NCBI GenBank assembly: GCA_032718565.1
Contig: JAVGVS010000280.1
Location: forward strand, 509,501 to 573,500
Source: Distichodus sexfasciatus
Taxonomy: Eukaryota; Chordata; Actinopteri; Characiformes; Distichodontidae
Length of the DNA stretch: 64,000 nt
Reading direction: 5' to 3'
The notes below the pieces were generated by a model. That model was not told the origin of the DNA. It searched no databases and saw nothing but the letters and a program-made list of their open reading frames with translations. Below are positions 46,851-59,275 of this stretch, piece by piece; position 1 is the first letter of the stretch, and every line of letters begins with the position of its first letter. Made by a program: the position numbers and the translations under genes.

Positions 46851-49800
46851 GCAGCAGGAATAACTTTATTTCCATGAAATTGAACAATCAATGTTTTTCT
46901 AGAATTCGTACCATTTTCTGTACAACTGTGATGTTCACCAGTGCAGTACCCGCTGTTACATGATTTGGTCTACGTAAGGACTTAATGCTGGTGTTTTGAG
47001 AAGTATTTCACATCCTTCATTTTCTCAGCATCTCTTTCGTTTCTGCCCATGATCTGATATTACTGTGAACTCTGAATAAAGACCCACTGCCTCTGTCATG
47101 TTTGCGGTACTGGATATTTCTGAACGATTGCCAGCTTGACCTCTTTTGTTTATAATCCTCTCTTGTCTCCATGTTCTTTAATGAAACGCCTCTCACAATT
47201 GTGTCTTTAAGTTCAAAACAGTTACAGTAATCAGATTTACCGAGAACACAGCGAATGTGATCCTCCAACTCAACAACCGGTCCAACTTTTGTATGATTTT
47301 TCACTCTACTTTAGCTAACCCTGCTGAAGACAGCCTTGATACCAACTAGTTGAATCTACAAACAGATAATAAAACAAGGACATGAAAAGGGAACAAACAC
47401 TGTAACCAAGGCTAGTAAATTTACAGTGATTTCCCGTCATAAAATAAAATAATATCAAAAAGGCGTAAATCTACCACAAATGTGTGTTTTCTTCGCAAAT
47501 ATATGATCATATCGTAGACATAAAGCATGGTAGGTAGGTGAGCGTTGGTTGACTTCTTTTTGCTGGCCTGATACACGTCACCAAGATCAGTACACTGGAC
47601 TAAACATTATGCTTTGGGCTGTTTTATGCTATTTGTACAGGAATGTATCAGATGGTTCTGCACGGATCTGGGATCCAGCGTGTGTGTTATGGACTGGACC
47701 GAGTCGTCTAATGTGACAAAAGTACTGGGATCCATTATTCAAATACATTTGTTTAAAAGATGTCACTGAGATAATTCTCCTCGATGGCAAATATACATCT
47801 CCCCAGGTCCATACATAATGGATGAATCTCTCATGCTTTCTCTGTTTCTCTCCCTCTCTAATTATATAAAGATGTGAGTGTAATTTAAAACATGTTAATA
47901 ATTCATCGGGGTGTCCGTGAGAGGAGAAGAGAGGAGGAGAGTGGAGAGGAGGAAGAATATCGTAACAGATCATGATGAAATGATGGATAAAAAGCGCATT
48001 TTTTCTCGCCTCTTCCCTTTCTCTCAATTATTGCGTGGGCATGCCTGCTACTATCAGAGGAGAAAAAAAAATTGCAATAGACCTGTCAGCTTTGCCGCCA
48101 AGTATACGTTAGAGTGTGTGCGGGTAAAGTAAGCCGGTTAATAAGGGACACTGTGGAGATGGTTGTCATTATTACCCTTCATGGTCCTTGTGGTGCTAAC
48201 ATGCCACGATCTCAGGCAATTAGCAAGACACTTTCCACACTTGTAAGGATATTTATTAGTGTAATTACCACCCAGAATCTGCACCAGGGTGGCAGGAGTG
48301 AGGAAGGGTTGATAATTCTTACGAATATCTAAGAAAATGGAGAGAGGATTAGAAAAAGTCAGCTTATTGGCTTAGTGGAATAGTATAATATTGTAGTATT
48401 TAAAAGTGTGGACGTTCTTAAGAACACATTTAATAACATAATACCGGGTGAAAGGGCCCATTATTTACAGGTTATTCTATTATATGGATTTAAAGAAATT
48501 TCGGGCATTTAAAATCCCACATTTTTGTGCATTTTTGTATGGGCCATTAAAACGAAACCAGACAGCATGTGAAACAGCTAATCAGCTTTGCGCTGAGTGT
48601 AAAACTCAAACCCATGCTCATTGTTCACGACACATTAGTAAGCACCTCCTTTTATCCGAGATGGCACCGAGCAGCGTTTTATTTCTCTCTTTATCTCCTC
48701 TGCCGAGGCTGCTGTGTTTATTTCTCTTGTGTTTGATAGTGGGGGGCCTGAGAGACCAGTGATTTAAAATGGCAAGGATCCACCTCACTGACAACAGCTT
48801 ACAGTCACTAAATCTTTTGAACATCTTTCGCTCCTTTGTGAGCGCTTAGAAAAGTCATCTCGATCAGGAGGCTAGAGCAGGCGGGGTTTTCACCATGCAA
48901 TTGCACATGTGTGTGAAGCTGGCAAAGATCACGGTGGGCAAAAAGCCTCTCTGGGTTACAAGAGCGCTTACAACAATTTTGCCTGGGGAGCAGTGGGGGA
49001 AGAAGAAAAGCGGAAAAGCACCCATCAGAAATATACATTGATTTGTAACCTAACGTAGTACGTACAAGTGTACATGTGACTTTTGGGGGTGGGGTAGTGT
49101 GTGTGTGTGTGTGTGCGCGTGTGAGTGTTTTAACATGCTTGACTAAGCCTAAAAGAGGCTCAGTAAGAAGCTTGCAAGCTGAGAAAAACTAATTGCCTCC
49201 CTCGTCACCAAAATGAAATAATGAAATTTAAATAGTTCAGTGAATCACTCAATGTAGCATATTTTGTTCATTAAAACATGGCAGCTTCAGGTACAGTGAT
49301 ATTCAAGACAGAAATTAGGAGGTGCAGGATCAGTAAGTGTGGAGTTCTCACAGCTACTTTGTCATCTTAATGCAAACAACTGCGTCGGGCAGGCTCAGGC
49401 TGAGCAGGAAAGCCGGCGGTACGTGGCCTCCACTTCTGATGAGCAAGACTACAGTATAAATAGTTCCCTCTTACACACCTCGACCTGAGTGAGACCGCCC
49501 TGTGGACCGCACTTATGAACACAATTTGTGTGTGTGATAGAGAGAGAGAAATAAACAGAGAGAGTACATGAACAGACCACAGACCAAATTAATGTGGGCC
49601 AAGTTAATGATGTCTACAATGAACAATTAGAACCAAATAAAACTTATAACATTTAATATATATTACTTATTTAAATTAACAGCAAAATTTTAATGAAGAA
49701 AATTTGGGATACTAAAATCAACAATATTTTTGGGGGTTGATACAGATAAACACTGCATGTTTTATTGATGAACATTTCATTTTTAACCATTTTAGATTAA

Positions 49801-50217
49801 AAGTATAAAACTTAGTCGGCAGTAACTGGGTTTAATGACAGTTGTCGATTTTAAACATAGCTTTACAGAATCAAGAACAGTCATAAACTACAAAGCGCTA
49901 TTGAAAGTCACTCAGATGAAACGTCTGCTAGCTTCACTAAATGTAAAATAACACATGTCAAGGTATTACAAAGGAGAACAATAACTGTGCTGTGGCTAAT
50001 ATATACTGTATGTCCCAAAGTTAAACAAGTAGACCAAACAAATCCTTTAAATATGAACACTTTTCTTATGAAAGTACTCTATACTCAGACTTAAGCTTCT
50101 GGCTGCATCAGAGTCAAGAGAAGTCAACTGTGATCTCCTTCTAAATGCAAAATACGTGAAGACAGAATGGTAACAATTCTACTGAGTACAAAGAAGGCAC
50201 ATAGCACATACATATAT
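46851..50217. other. Noncoding sequence with CNE-like blocks
   Basis: Positions 48100-48310 and 48440-48800 have few repeats and many AT-core words (GGTTAATAAGGG, TTATTAGTGTAATTACC, GGCCATTAAAAC). A TG run lies at 49101-49122 and a GA run at 49543-49563. A 95-codon frame on minus (47017-47304) is unrecognised and discussed under rejected items. Confidence 0.4.
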
Positions 50218-50710
50218 CTTCTTCTTTCTATTTCGGCTTTTCCCTTCACGGGGTCTTGGCCGATCTCATCTCTCCATTAGTCTCTCTGCATCCTCTGCCC
50301 TCACCAGCAACTTCATGTCCTCTTTCTGCATCCATAAATCTCCTTTTGGTCAGCTACCTCTCAGCTTCCTGCTGGCCCAGGCTCCCAGCCTCAGCATCAT
50401 GCCTATGTGCTGGGGCAACCTGCTCTGGACCTGTCCCAGGAAGCCATCTCTGAGATCTGGCCTCCTCATGCTTTTATCTCCAAAAACACATCTAACACCG
50501 ACTGTCCCTCTGATGAACTTTCATTCCTGATCCAGAAATCCATCCTCGTCCTCGAAGAACCTCAACATCTTGGGCTCTGCAACCTCGGATTCTGCCTCCT
50601 GTCTTTTTCCTCAAATTGGCACTGTCTCCCAAATCATACAACCTCGCTGGTCTCTTCTTTGTCTTGTACACCTTTCCTTTCATTCTTGCTGAAACCCTTT
50701 TATCAGAACA
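50218..50710 (-). pseudogene. RTE-type non-LTR retrotransposon fragment (C-terminal part)
   Basis: On the minus strand, KRVSARMKGKVYKT and RPARLYDLG are recognisable. After a frameshift come RKRQEAE and KMLRF, then IRGT, QHIG, and near the 3' end EDMKLLVRAEDAE. This is the order of the region after the reverse-transcriptase domain of RTE-type elements abundant in fish. At least three in-frame stops and one frameshift show it is dead. The 5' part, including the endonuclease and the catalytic polymerase motifs, is missing, as usual for 5'-truncated LINE copies. The 3' side ends in GCCGAAATAGAAAGAAGAAG. Confidence 0.75.
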
Positions 50711-50711
50711 T

Positions 50712-50755
50712 AGCATATATATATAACATATATATATATATATACATATATATTT
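50712..50755. repeat. (TA)n microsatellite
   Basis: An interrupted TA run directly at the 5' truncation point of the LINE fragment. Confidence 0.9.
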
Positions 50756-52464
50756 AAATGAACTATAAATATAAAGTCTATAAGCTAAACTATAAACTAC
50801 AAGCCAAAAATGAAAATGTGTAATTTTACTTATGCGATGTATTTATAATATGTGCAAATATTGCAACAGCAATCAGAAATTAAGGAAGCACTTCTAGAAT
50901 ACAAGTATTACAAGTTTTTGGCCAGTTCAATAGGCTTGCCAGATCAGAGCCCAAAGTACAAAGTGTGTTTTTAAAATCGTTTCTTCAATCTATGTATCAG
51001 TTTAAAAATGACTGAAAACCACAAAAATGCTCAACATCTCCACCAATAATTAGCTAAACTGTTGATCGCGTTCCAATATTTTTTTTTATTACTGATCGCT
51101 CACAAAACCAATGTAACATGTGTCAGACATCTTTATCACCTCCCAAGATCACAACATAAAAATTATCTGCTGCATTTGCCAAAACTGTTGACAGCTTTTG
51201 GTAAATGTAATTCATACCAGAAATGAATCAGGCACCAGTCCAGGCAGACACACGTTTGGAAAATCCACCCGGTGTGTAAGGAATAAACATGGCAGATATT
51301 TCTCTCCCAGCAGTCTTCTCCAGTTCGACTGCCAATTCAGAATGTCGCTCTCCAGAAACATCTGAATATTAGAGTCAAATATATTAGATTAGAGCTAGAA
51401 ATCAACTCAGCAGGGAGGTGCTACTCCTGCTCCACGTCCGTGTGCTTTCTCTTTTAAAAGCATTACGAGCATTAGTTGAAGTGATGAATTAAGAGCTCCA
51501 GACCCAAACACAGGGGCACAACCTCTCAGCTCTTCCCCAACCCCATAGCATGCCACTGAGTTACTGTAACTCATATTATTATTGTATTGTGTGTGTTGTT
51601 GTTGTTGTTGTTGTTATTATTATCTCCTAAATAATTTAATCATTTCTGTGATGTTTACTTACCAAGCACATTTTTTACAAAATAGCGTCTGTACAAAGAT
51701 GTAAAACTAAACTATACAATACTGCTTATCGTGCAGTTCTGCGCATAGCGGCTCTAACATAAAAACCCGATGTCGTTGGTCAGTTTTCCGCCATTTCAAC
51801 GCTTGCTGACCGCAGAGCTCGCTATAAGCTAAAAGGCTGTTTATGGCTGCCATCAAACGTAATAAGTGGTGGAATGATGAATACGGCTGTCGTTTGTCAG
51901 CGTGTTACATGAACGTGTGCGCCCAAAAGAAAAGCCCTTGGGAGAACGCACTCGTAAAGGCCTACAGTGTAGACTGAACCGTCGTCAGATGACAAAAGAA
52001 CATTATTTTGTTGACACAAAGCTTTCTGCGCCGGCTGACGAGTTACACGACAGACTGTAAGCTGTCCTTACAGACTTAACTATACGTAATAACCGTTGGT
52101 GAAAGGATGTTAGAGAAAGATCATTTTCTTAATGTTTACTAAGTGTGCGCCATAGGTTGAGGATGGATAAAGCTAAAAATGATTCAACTGCTCAAGCATG
52201 TGGAATCCGAAACACAATAATGGCTATTAATAAAAAACAGTACCACAGATCAGTTGGTGGTGGTTGTATGATTTCTCTTATAACAGAAATTAAGTAGAGT
52301 AAGTTGTCTAAAATATGACGTAAACATGACTTTGTATTTATATAACAATATGTATTTAGAACATTAGGATTGCATTGGTGATGATACTGCTTATCGATAT
52401 CAATACTCCTCGATACTCTTGATACTATCCATGGCTCTGTTGGACAATGATATCAGACCACATA
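50756..52464. other. Unique noncoding sequence
   Basis: A GTT/ATT run lies at 51594-51620. The part 51730-52090 has more CpG than its neighbours and may be an old repeat or regulatory element. No gene seen. Confidence 0.5.
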
Positions 52465-53099
52465 TGTGACCCTCCATGGCAAAACCAGTACGCTTACCTT
52501 TTTAGCGGAGTTTCTGAAGCAATATATTTGCGTGGGGTAAAAATTTTAGTTTTTGTTTGTGGTGTTTTGAAACAGTGGAAAGGTCTATACTGTACTGTTA
52601 TTGAATCATTCATGGCTTACCTTTCCATCCTAAAATGTGACTTTCAGCGGGGTGAATTCAATTCAGCAGAATGTTAAGTTCTCATTTTTGACCGCTCTAC
52701 TTCAATATTTCTGATAAACCACTAGATTGACTGGCGTGAAGATATTTCTCCGGAATCCTCTCCGTCTCGGTTCAGTTAACTAACCCAGGTAGGCTATCCG
52801 TGTGACTATGAATACATGGCGTAGGCTGCAAAGTAAATAAACATGCTTAGCGATGACCGCGCAAAAGCGTCTGTAGGTGCTAAATCCGATGATCAACTTC
52901 AAAGCAGATTTCTCCGTTTCTCCTTGGCGTGACAGGAAACCCGACTCCGCTGAATGTTGATACTACTCAGTCATATAATAAGTCGATTCATTCCATATGG
53001 GTATCGTTTTTGAAGCTTGATTTATGCTGCTGAAACATATATAGCAACTCAATTTTGAAAAATTTCGTCAAGCGACTGGTTTTGCCGTGGAGGGTCACG
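52465..53099 (-). mobile_element. TGTGACCCTCCAC inverted-repeat element, copy 2 (opposite orientation)
   Basis: The ends are TGTGACCCTCCATGGCAAAA on the left and the complement-type TTTTGCCGTGGAGGGTCAC on the right, with TA on both sides (52463-52464, 53100-53101). Internal order is reversed relative to copies 1 and 3: GAAACAGTGGAAAGGTCTAT lies near the left end, and AGGAAACCCGACTCC and GAATGTTGATA near the right. It is the longest of the three at 635 bp. Confidence 0.85.
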
Positions 53100-53212
53100 T
53101 ATTAAATGACGACACAACTTGCACCCTCTGTACATAAAACAATAAACAATATTAAATTCGTTATCAGACTAACTTTCATTTGTATTTAATTCCATTTCTC
53201 AATACCCATCTC

Positions 53213-54273
53213 TAGGGGTGTGCGATATTAGAAAAAATAATTATCTCGATATTTTCTGGGACTTTGACGATAACAATAATTCACGATATTACATCCTTCC
53301 CCAAACGTAATATAAGTCTTATTAGATCTAGCTTGGTCTTGACAATAGAAAAATGAATTATGTATTAGTAAACAGTTAAGGAAAACAGGCCTTATTTATT
53401 TAATTAAACGTTAAATTCACCAGTCAACTTTTTACAGTATGTATTATGATACATATAACTGGAACTGATGACTTCTGGGATGTACCTAGCTTATTTGCAC
53501 TGGAGGATAACTAAGCTATAATGTGAGCACACCTATTCATGTAAACAAACTATAAATGCACAGAGAATAAAATACCTGAACATCACAATTACAGGCTACG
53601 AACTGAACTGTGCAGCTTGCAAGCAAGAACACAAATCTAGTATACTGTACTATACTGCTAAACATCTAAGCATCCACTTCGAATACTGCGAAGTAGCTTT
53701 TTGTGAACCGTTTACTTTCAAACTAACACTATTAAAGAAAATTACTAACTTGCTTGTTGTGGGCACTTTTGGCAGAATGGAGTCCACTAAAGTTTGCTGA
53801 AGTGTGTTGTTTGTGCTTGGCACGGTAATTTAGACTTGTCCTGGACAGTTGACTCCTTAAGCTTTTCGTATTCTTTGTTTTCTGTGCGGTGGTTAGTTCG
53901 CAAATGGTGGAACAAGTCGAGCTAAAGTAACGGTTAAAGTAAAGGCAACCGATTGCCGTCTTTTGAGCAACATCAGTCTTTTCAAACAAACTACTGCCAG
54001 GTAAAGAATAGACATATGTCTGACAGTGCTGTAACGGCGTATGTGCCAGGCTGTTTTCTATATCGTAATTTTTGTTCACTCAATTTGAGGCAGCGAGCGG
54101 GGCTAACTTGCGGCTTGCCGAACCTGCACGCCAGTGCAACTCGCTTTCTTTGCTGCGTTCAATGGACGCGAACGGTTTTTAAAGCAAGTTATACTTTCGA
54201 TGAACACAATCTCGCACATCGTTAAAACAGCAATTAAGATATTATCGTAAACGATGTATATCGCACATGCCTA
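53213..54273. mobile_element. hAT element with 8-bp target-site duplication
   Basis: The left end TAGGGGTGTGCGATAT (53213-53228) and the complement of the right end (ATATCGCACATGCCTA, 54258-54273) match at 14 of 16 positions. The flanking 8-mers CCCATCTC (53205-53212) and CTCATCTC (54274-54281) agree at 7 of 8, as expected for hAT. Subterminal ACGATA/TATCGT words occur on both sides. Inside are open frames of 115 codons (minus, 53732-54079) and 90 codons (plus, 53953-54225), but I see neither a clear BED finger nor the hAT dimerisation domain, so the element is nonautonomous or badly decayed. Confidence 0.8.
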
Positions 54274-54720
54274 CTCATCTCTATATTGATGTCTTGTGTT
54301 CAGTCAGTTTGAAGGTTTTATCTTCACTTCCATGGTCCAGCATCCTCATAAACAAGCTGTACTAATGTTTCACTTTTCAGCCAGAGACAGGAAACTTTAT
54401 TCTGATTTAAATCCAGATATTGGCATTTTCCGTAATGTTTTGACACTTTGACACATCATTAGCCCATATCATATCATTTTTTGGGGCTGCCATCTAATAC
54501 TCACAATCGGAGCATGTGCCGAACAGCCAGATGACCTCCAGCCAATCAGGGTGAAGTGTGCTGCTGTTTGACAGGAATGAGTGAGATGACAGTGACTTTA
54601 CTGACTTTAGCCTTCAGTGTTGCTGGGAATCGCTGAAGAAAGGCGATGATGAAATAAATCCGTTCACTTGCTAAACTGTCTCATATGAAAACACACCATG
54701 GTATGTAACTTTCACTGCTC

Positions 54721-54990
54721 TAAGAGAGAAAAGAGAGATGGAGGAGGAAGGGCTAGAAATGAAACAGGAAAGAGTGAGAGAAAAAAAATAGAGACAGAAA
54801 GAGTGAGATCAAAGACAAGAGAGGACAGAGGTGAGGAGAGGAAAGAGAGAGAAATTAGGAGGGACAGAAAGGTAGAAGAGCAAAAAGAAAGGGAGAAGGG
54901 AGAAGGGAGAAAAAGGAGGAGACAGACAAAGGGAGGAAAGCAAGAAAAGAAGGAATAGGAAAATGAAAAAACAGGAAGAAGGAAAGGAGG
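54721..54990. repeat. Long polypurine (A/G) tract
   Basis: About 270 bases dominated by A and G on the plus strand, with GAGAGA and GGAGAAGGGAGAA words. The four overlapping open frames are low-complexity artefacts. Confidence 0.9.
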
Positions 54991-55925
54991 GAGAAGGAGA
55001 GACATCCATATTTCCAAAGGCAGGGGTGTTCAACTGGTATGTCGCAGGGACCACCATTAAGACTAAGCAATGATCTACTTGACCCACCGATACTTTAGTC
55101 TTCGAATAACTTCGGTTTTTTCAAAAATGTTTTGAAAAATAAATTAAATAAAATAACTTTTAAAAGGTGATTTCAGTAGTGATCCTGAAGTGCATGTCAT
55201 GGTCCAGCTGCATTGCTGCTTGTGGACCCAGCCACCAGAGGGCCTTGAACCACTAATTGAAAAAGCCTGTCCTGAGCTTTCTTTTCTATATGAAAAGTTG
55301 TACGTTCAGATCTATAGAGAGAGAAGGAGAGAGAGATAGGGAACGAGAGAGAGCACAAGTCTTTTCACGGACATCTTGAAGTGACTCTGGCCACATTTCC
55401 TCCTCCCGGAGTGTCCATCTGTCTGCTTCATAATTTCCCCATTCAGGCCACGATATTAACGCTGAGACTAATGGTGTAATAACTGGTTTTCACCGCCAGC
55501 CGTTTCAACACACATTCACTCGCCAGTTCCAAGCTCTGCTAAACACGCCTAATGAAAGGCCGACCAATCAGCAAGTGCATAAAAACCATCTCCACAGCAG
55601 TGATGGCCTTTTGGGTCAGAGCCACGTCGCATTGACGCAAAAACTCAAAAACGTGATTCATGATGGCTCCAAATAGTTCCAGGATGTTCTCTTGGTGGGC
55701 CATTTCAATGTGGTAAATAAAAAACAGAAAGACACACGATTTTCACAATTTATTAGTAGATATACACATTGACTATATTCATACTGCATACTGACAATAT
55801 ATGAATTTATATCAATATATATATAATGTAGCAATGATAGCTATTAACAGCTTGTTTATGACATTGCACTACTAACATGTTTTCAGATATGAATTTTATC
55901 CCAATGTGCTAATAATGTGTATCCT
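54991..55925. other. Noncoding sequence, CNE-like at 55380-55640
   Basis: The part 55380-55640 is GC-richer and contains GGTGTAATAACTGG. The GA run near 55315-55350 is short. The CTCF-like site at 55232 is listed separately. Confidence 0.4.
55232..55245 (+). promoter_or_regulatory. CTCF-like motif
   Basis: CCACCAGAGGGCCT fits the CTCF core except for one position after GGC. The surrounding sequence looks repeat-like, which lowers the value of the match. Confidence 0.25.
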
Positions 55926-56140
55926 TCAACTCCATCTGACAGCTGCCAAAAGCATACTGTGATGCAACAAGTGTGGAACATATATGGGATGGTAGCCTCT
56001 CAGATGGCAGTTCTGTAAATTCAATGCCAATCAGAAACACCTACTAGGTGGTAAAAATGTATTTTGTTATTTTTAAAGCTAGCGCTTTATATGAGTAGCT
56101 TCACTTCTGATAAGCTACAGAAAAAAAATTGGATTAGTAA
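55926..56140 (+). repeat. Decayed interspersed repeat (pair with 27418)
   Basis: Shares ACTCCATCTGACAGCTGCC, CTGTGATGCAACAA and CTCAGATGGCAG in order with 27575-27650. It is followed by GAGTAGCTTCACTT and AAGCTACAG, the same AGCTAC-type words that precede the other copy. Confidence 0.45.
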
Positions 56141-58131
56141 TGGCATATTTTGAGATTCAGGCGTGCTGGGAGGCTCATGATCCACAGTGCCAGACTAAAA
56201 TGGTCCGCTGGTGTGAATAAAGTTGGCGCGACTCTCTGTGGGACTCAAGAGTTTGGGTTTCGTTGCTTCGGGTGTTGCTCAAGTCAGCGTGGGGAAGCGG
56301 GATAGATCTCTGAAGGCCCATTACGAGCACCGTTGCCGACCAACGTCTTTGTGTTCCAACACGAAACCCATCCGAACTGCACGTCCTCCCGCGGCTCCCT
56401 GCTCCTAGCTCATTTTCCGTAAATTGAATAAACTTCCTTTTCCTTCCTTTTATTAATGTTTACTTGATTGCTCTCCATCCAAATTTCTTTCACCCGGCTC
56501 CGGTGGAGGATGCCAAGAAAATGGCGAACCGGTGCCAAGAACCATAAAGCCTTCCCTCCTTCTCTTTCAGGAAGCTCAGAGTGCCACGTACTAAAAATAA
56601 ATAAATAAATAAATGAAAAGGAACTTGGTTTTCAAAAGGCAGCCTCCATCATCAGGCCCGGGGCTGTTTGTTAGCAGTTAATATCTCATCTAAATGATTT
56701 CTATCGACTTTTACATTAATGCTCAGTCTGGGACGCGGGCGGCGCTAATGAAGCAAAGCTCTCTCCGTCATGCGGAATGCTAGCGGACTAAAGCACTGTT
56801 CGCGTTTGTTCCTAGTTGCTTGTGTTAGCGTTGAGAGCTGCAGTCTGCTTTTCCTCCGTCGGGGGGGAAAAGCCACAGCAGGTAAGACACAAAAGTGACA
56901 GTAATGAGAAATTAATGTTCTCCAGCAGTGATGCAACGCTAATGTGTCCTATGCAATGGCTGAGAGCAATTAGCATATAAATGCGTCCCTTAAAGTTAAG
57001 CAGCTTCACGACTTGCTCAAACATGGACATATAGAAAATATTTCAAATCAAAGTGACAGTATTCCTTTTTAGCTGTAATATCAGAAAACGGGGAGTTCTT
57101 TCACAACAAAATGACATTCTTGAGGTTGCCATGAAAACTGACTACATTCAGGAGGCATGAACATTATTTACTTTAGAAAATATAGTTTAATTTAATTTAG
57201 GAAGTTCAAGAAATATAAAAACAAACATTAACCGTTGACCATTACTTTCAATTCTTTATGTGACCAGGTACAGCACAAACCATACAATAACTCCAAATAC
57301 TGAAAGCATATGGGACTACGTTCTGAAACCATCAGTGAGATCCAGATCTGCGGTATAAATTAGTAAGCAGCTGCTGCAGTGAACAATCTTCCTGAATTTG
57401 GGAGGGTAGAAAACCAGAAATCTCTCTTTAAATAAATTTGAACATTAGCTCATTTGAAGACACCTTTATAGACCCAGTAGATCTTGTGCATTTAATTATT
57501 TAGGGTCTAACTAATGAAAACTGCTTTGCCTGGATTTGCCCTGAGGCAAACTCAAGTTGATGTAAAAGGAAGCCACAAAAACCTGGAGAACTGCTTATGC
57601 TTTCCAGATTTTTCACTTCATTCTCATTTGCTAATGTTGTCTGCACCAAATCAAGTCCTTTGTTCTTCTTCAACAACAGACATCAAGATATAGGCGATGG
57701 AAACAATGTGTTATTTAAAAGGTCAGTAACACAATTAGTTCACATTCTTTGATCCTAATCTAGTAACACTGGTCTACAAATTTTTGGAAGTTGTTAATAA
57801 AATCTGCCAATTCTGATGCATTTTGGTGTGCTGATTTCAAATATGACAATAAAACAGGCTGATTGGCTCCCGTTCAAAAGATATTGTTGACATGATCTGT
57901 AGACTCTCTCCAAGCCATGGGTACTGCAAATGGCATGGATTTTCTCTTCCTGTTCAGCCACTGACGAAGGTTAGTTGCACAACTTAGTTACTGCAGCAAA
58001 TGTGGTAGACCCAGCTCTTGTCTTGGTCTCCAACTGCGCAGAAAGTAAAGATGATACCGCTTTCCTTTACCTCAGCAGTTATACTGCATTTCTGTGATTT
58101 GAAGGTAACTTTCCCGCAAATATAGCAAAAT
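56141..58131. other. Noncoding sequence with CpG patch and CNE-like block
   Basis: Positions 56220-56400 are CpG-containing and followed by AATAAA at 56427. I considered an LTR but found no second copy. An AAAT run lies at 56594-56613. The block 56620-57010 has GCTAATGAAGC and AATTAGCATATAAATGCG and looks enhancer-like. The rest is AT-rich. Confidence 0.4.
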
Positions 58132-58276
58132 TGATCGGCATTGTGCGGGCGGCACGGTGGTGCAGTGGTTAGCGCTCCTGCCTTACAGCGAGAAGGTCCT
58201 GGGTTCGACCCCGGGGACGGCCATAGTGCCAGTTGGAATTAAGCGGTTTGGAAAATGAATGAATGATCGGCATTGT
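58132..58276 (+). mobile_element. Short DANA-like SINE with 13-bp target-site duplication
   Basis: The body 58145-58263 lies between exact copies of TGATCGGCATTGT at 58132-58144 and 58264-58276. The A box TGGTGCAGTGG (58158-58168) and B box GTTCGACCC (58203-58211) are both perfect. Soon after the B box the sequence jumps to the tail (CCAGTTGGAATTAAGCGG, then GAATGAATGA), so about 260 bp of the body found in the 2681-3065 copy are missing. With both promoter and tail retained, it could have been copied as a short form. The exact 13-bp duplication suggests a recent insertion. Confidence 0.9.
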
Positions 58277-59267
58277 TTAGGCATAAACGAGGCGTCTTTG
58301 CTCACTTCTTCCATACAACTTTTAAAATGAATCACTCAAACATCGGCCCGTATATATAACGATACTTACTGATCCAGTACCGTATCTCACAAATTGTAGC
58401 CAATCAACATTATTAGATATCATTTTTGTTATTAGCAACCCAAAGTTAGTACAATCTGGGTAAATTTATTTAAGAAGCATTTTGACTGTTGACCAGTGTA
58501 ATCAAAGGTCTTTCAGAAAAGTGTTTGTCAAAGAGAATCTCTTCTTAAAATGTAATTGCATTCAAATGATAATTTTAATAAAGGTATTAAAATTTCGATT
58601 ATATTTGGACAAAGTTTGGCACTGCAGGTCCACTTTCACGTCCCCTTTCAGAAAGCTTTTTTTCTTAGGACTAGATAAATATCCTGAAGGAATTCAAACG
58701 GGTTTAAACACAATATATCACTAGCAATGCCTTCAACTTCGCTTTGCTGATATACAAACACAACCAAAGGATGGACAAACAATATAGTATGTTTCTGATT
58801 TGTATAAATATAGATATTTGCATTTATTTCAAGAGAAAACGGTACACGAATGTCCACTGTTGTTTTAACTAACAATTATTTAATATTCTTCAAAGAGTAA
58901 CTCTACTTACAAATGCTATGTGTCTAAGAACAGATAAAAGGGAATTTACACAGATTAGCCGGAACCTTCGCTCTGCTCCAACTAAGCACGCTTTCAAAGC
59001 TTTCATTTCCGACTGTTAGTGAAGCGGAGATCTCAGTAAATAAAGTAGACTAGCTAAATAAAAGAGGTTACAATCAATAATCATCAGTTCAAATAAAACT
59101 TGTCCATCCCCCGCGGATGTTTAAAAAGCCTGCCGCTCAAAGCAAATAGGTTGGGATTAAGCAAGAATACATCTTCTGGCAAAAGACAGCGAATTAGTTT
59201 AGCGTTATCCTCGAAGAACAAGCAGCCCTCATCGAGGACTGAGCCAAGCAGACATTCGCTTCCTCTT

Positions 59268-59275
59268 ATTTGCAT
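59268..59275 (+). promoter_or_regulatory. POU octamer site
   Basis: ATTTGCAT, the exact octamer bound by POU factors, within a CNE-like block. An 8-mer is common by chance, so only its setting gives it weight. Confidence 0.25.

Noticed and set aside
47017..47304. 95-codon frame on minus with a fairly protein-like composition
   Set aside because: I recognise no family, the start and end are ordinary ATG and stop with no splice context, and the length is within chance for this window. A protein search would settle it.
56220..56440. Possible LTR (CpG-containing segment with AATAAA words)
   Set aside because: No second copy in the window, no TG...CA ends with a duplication and no convincing primer-binding site.
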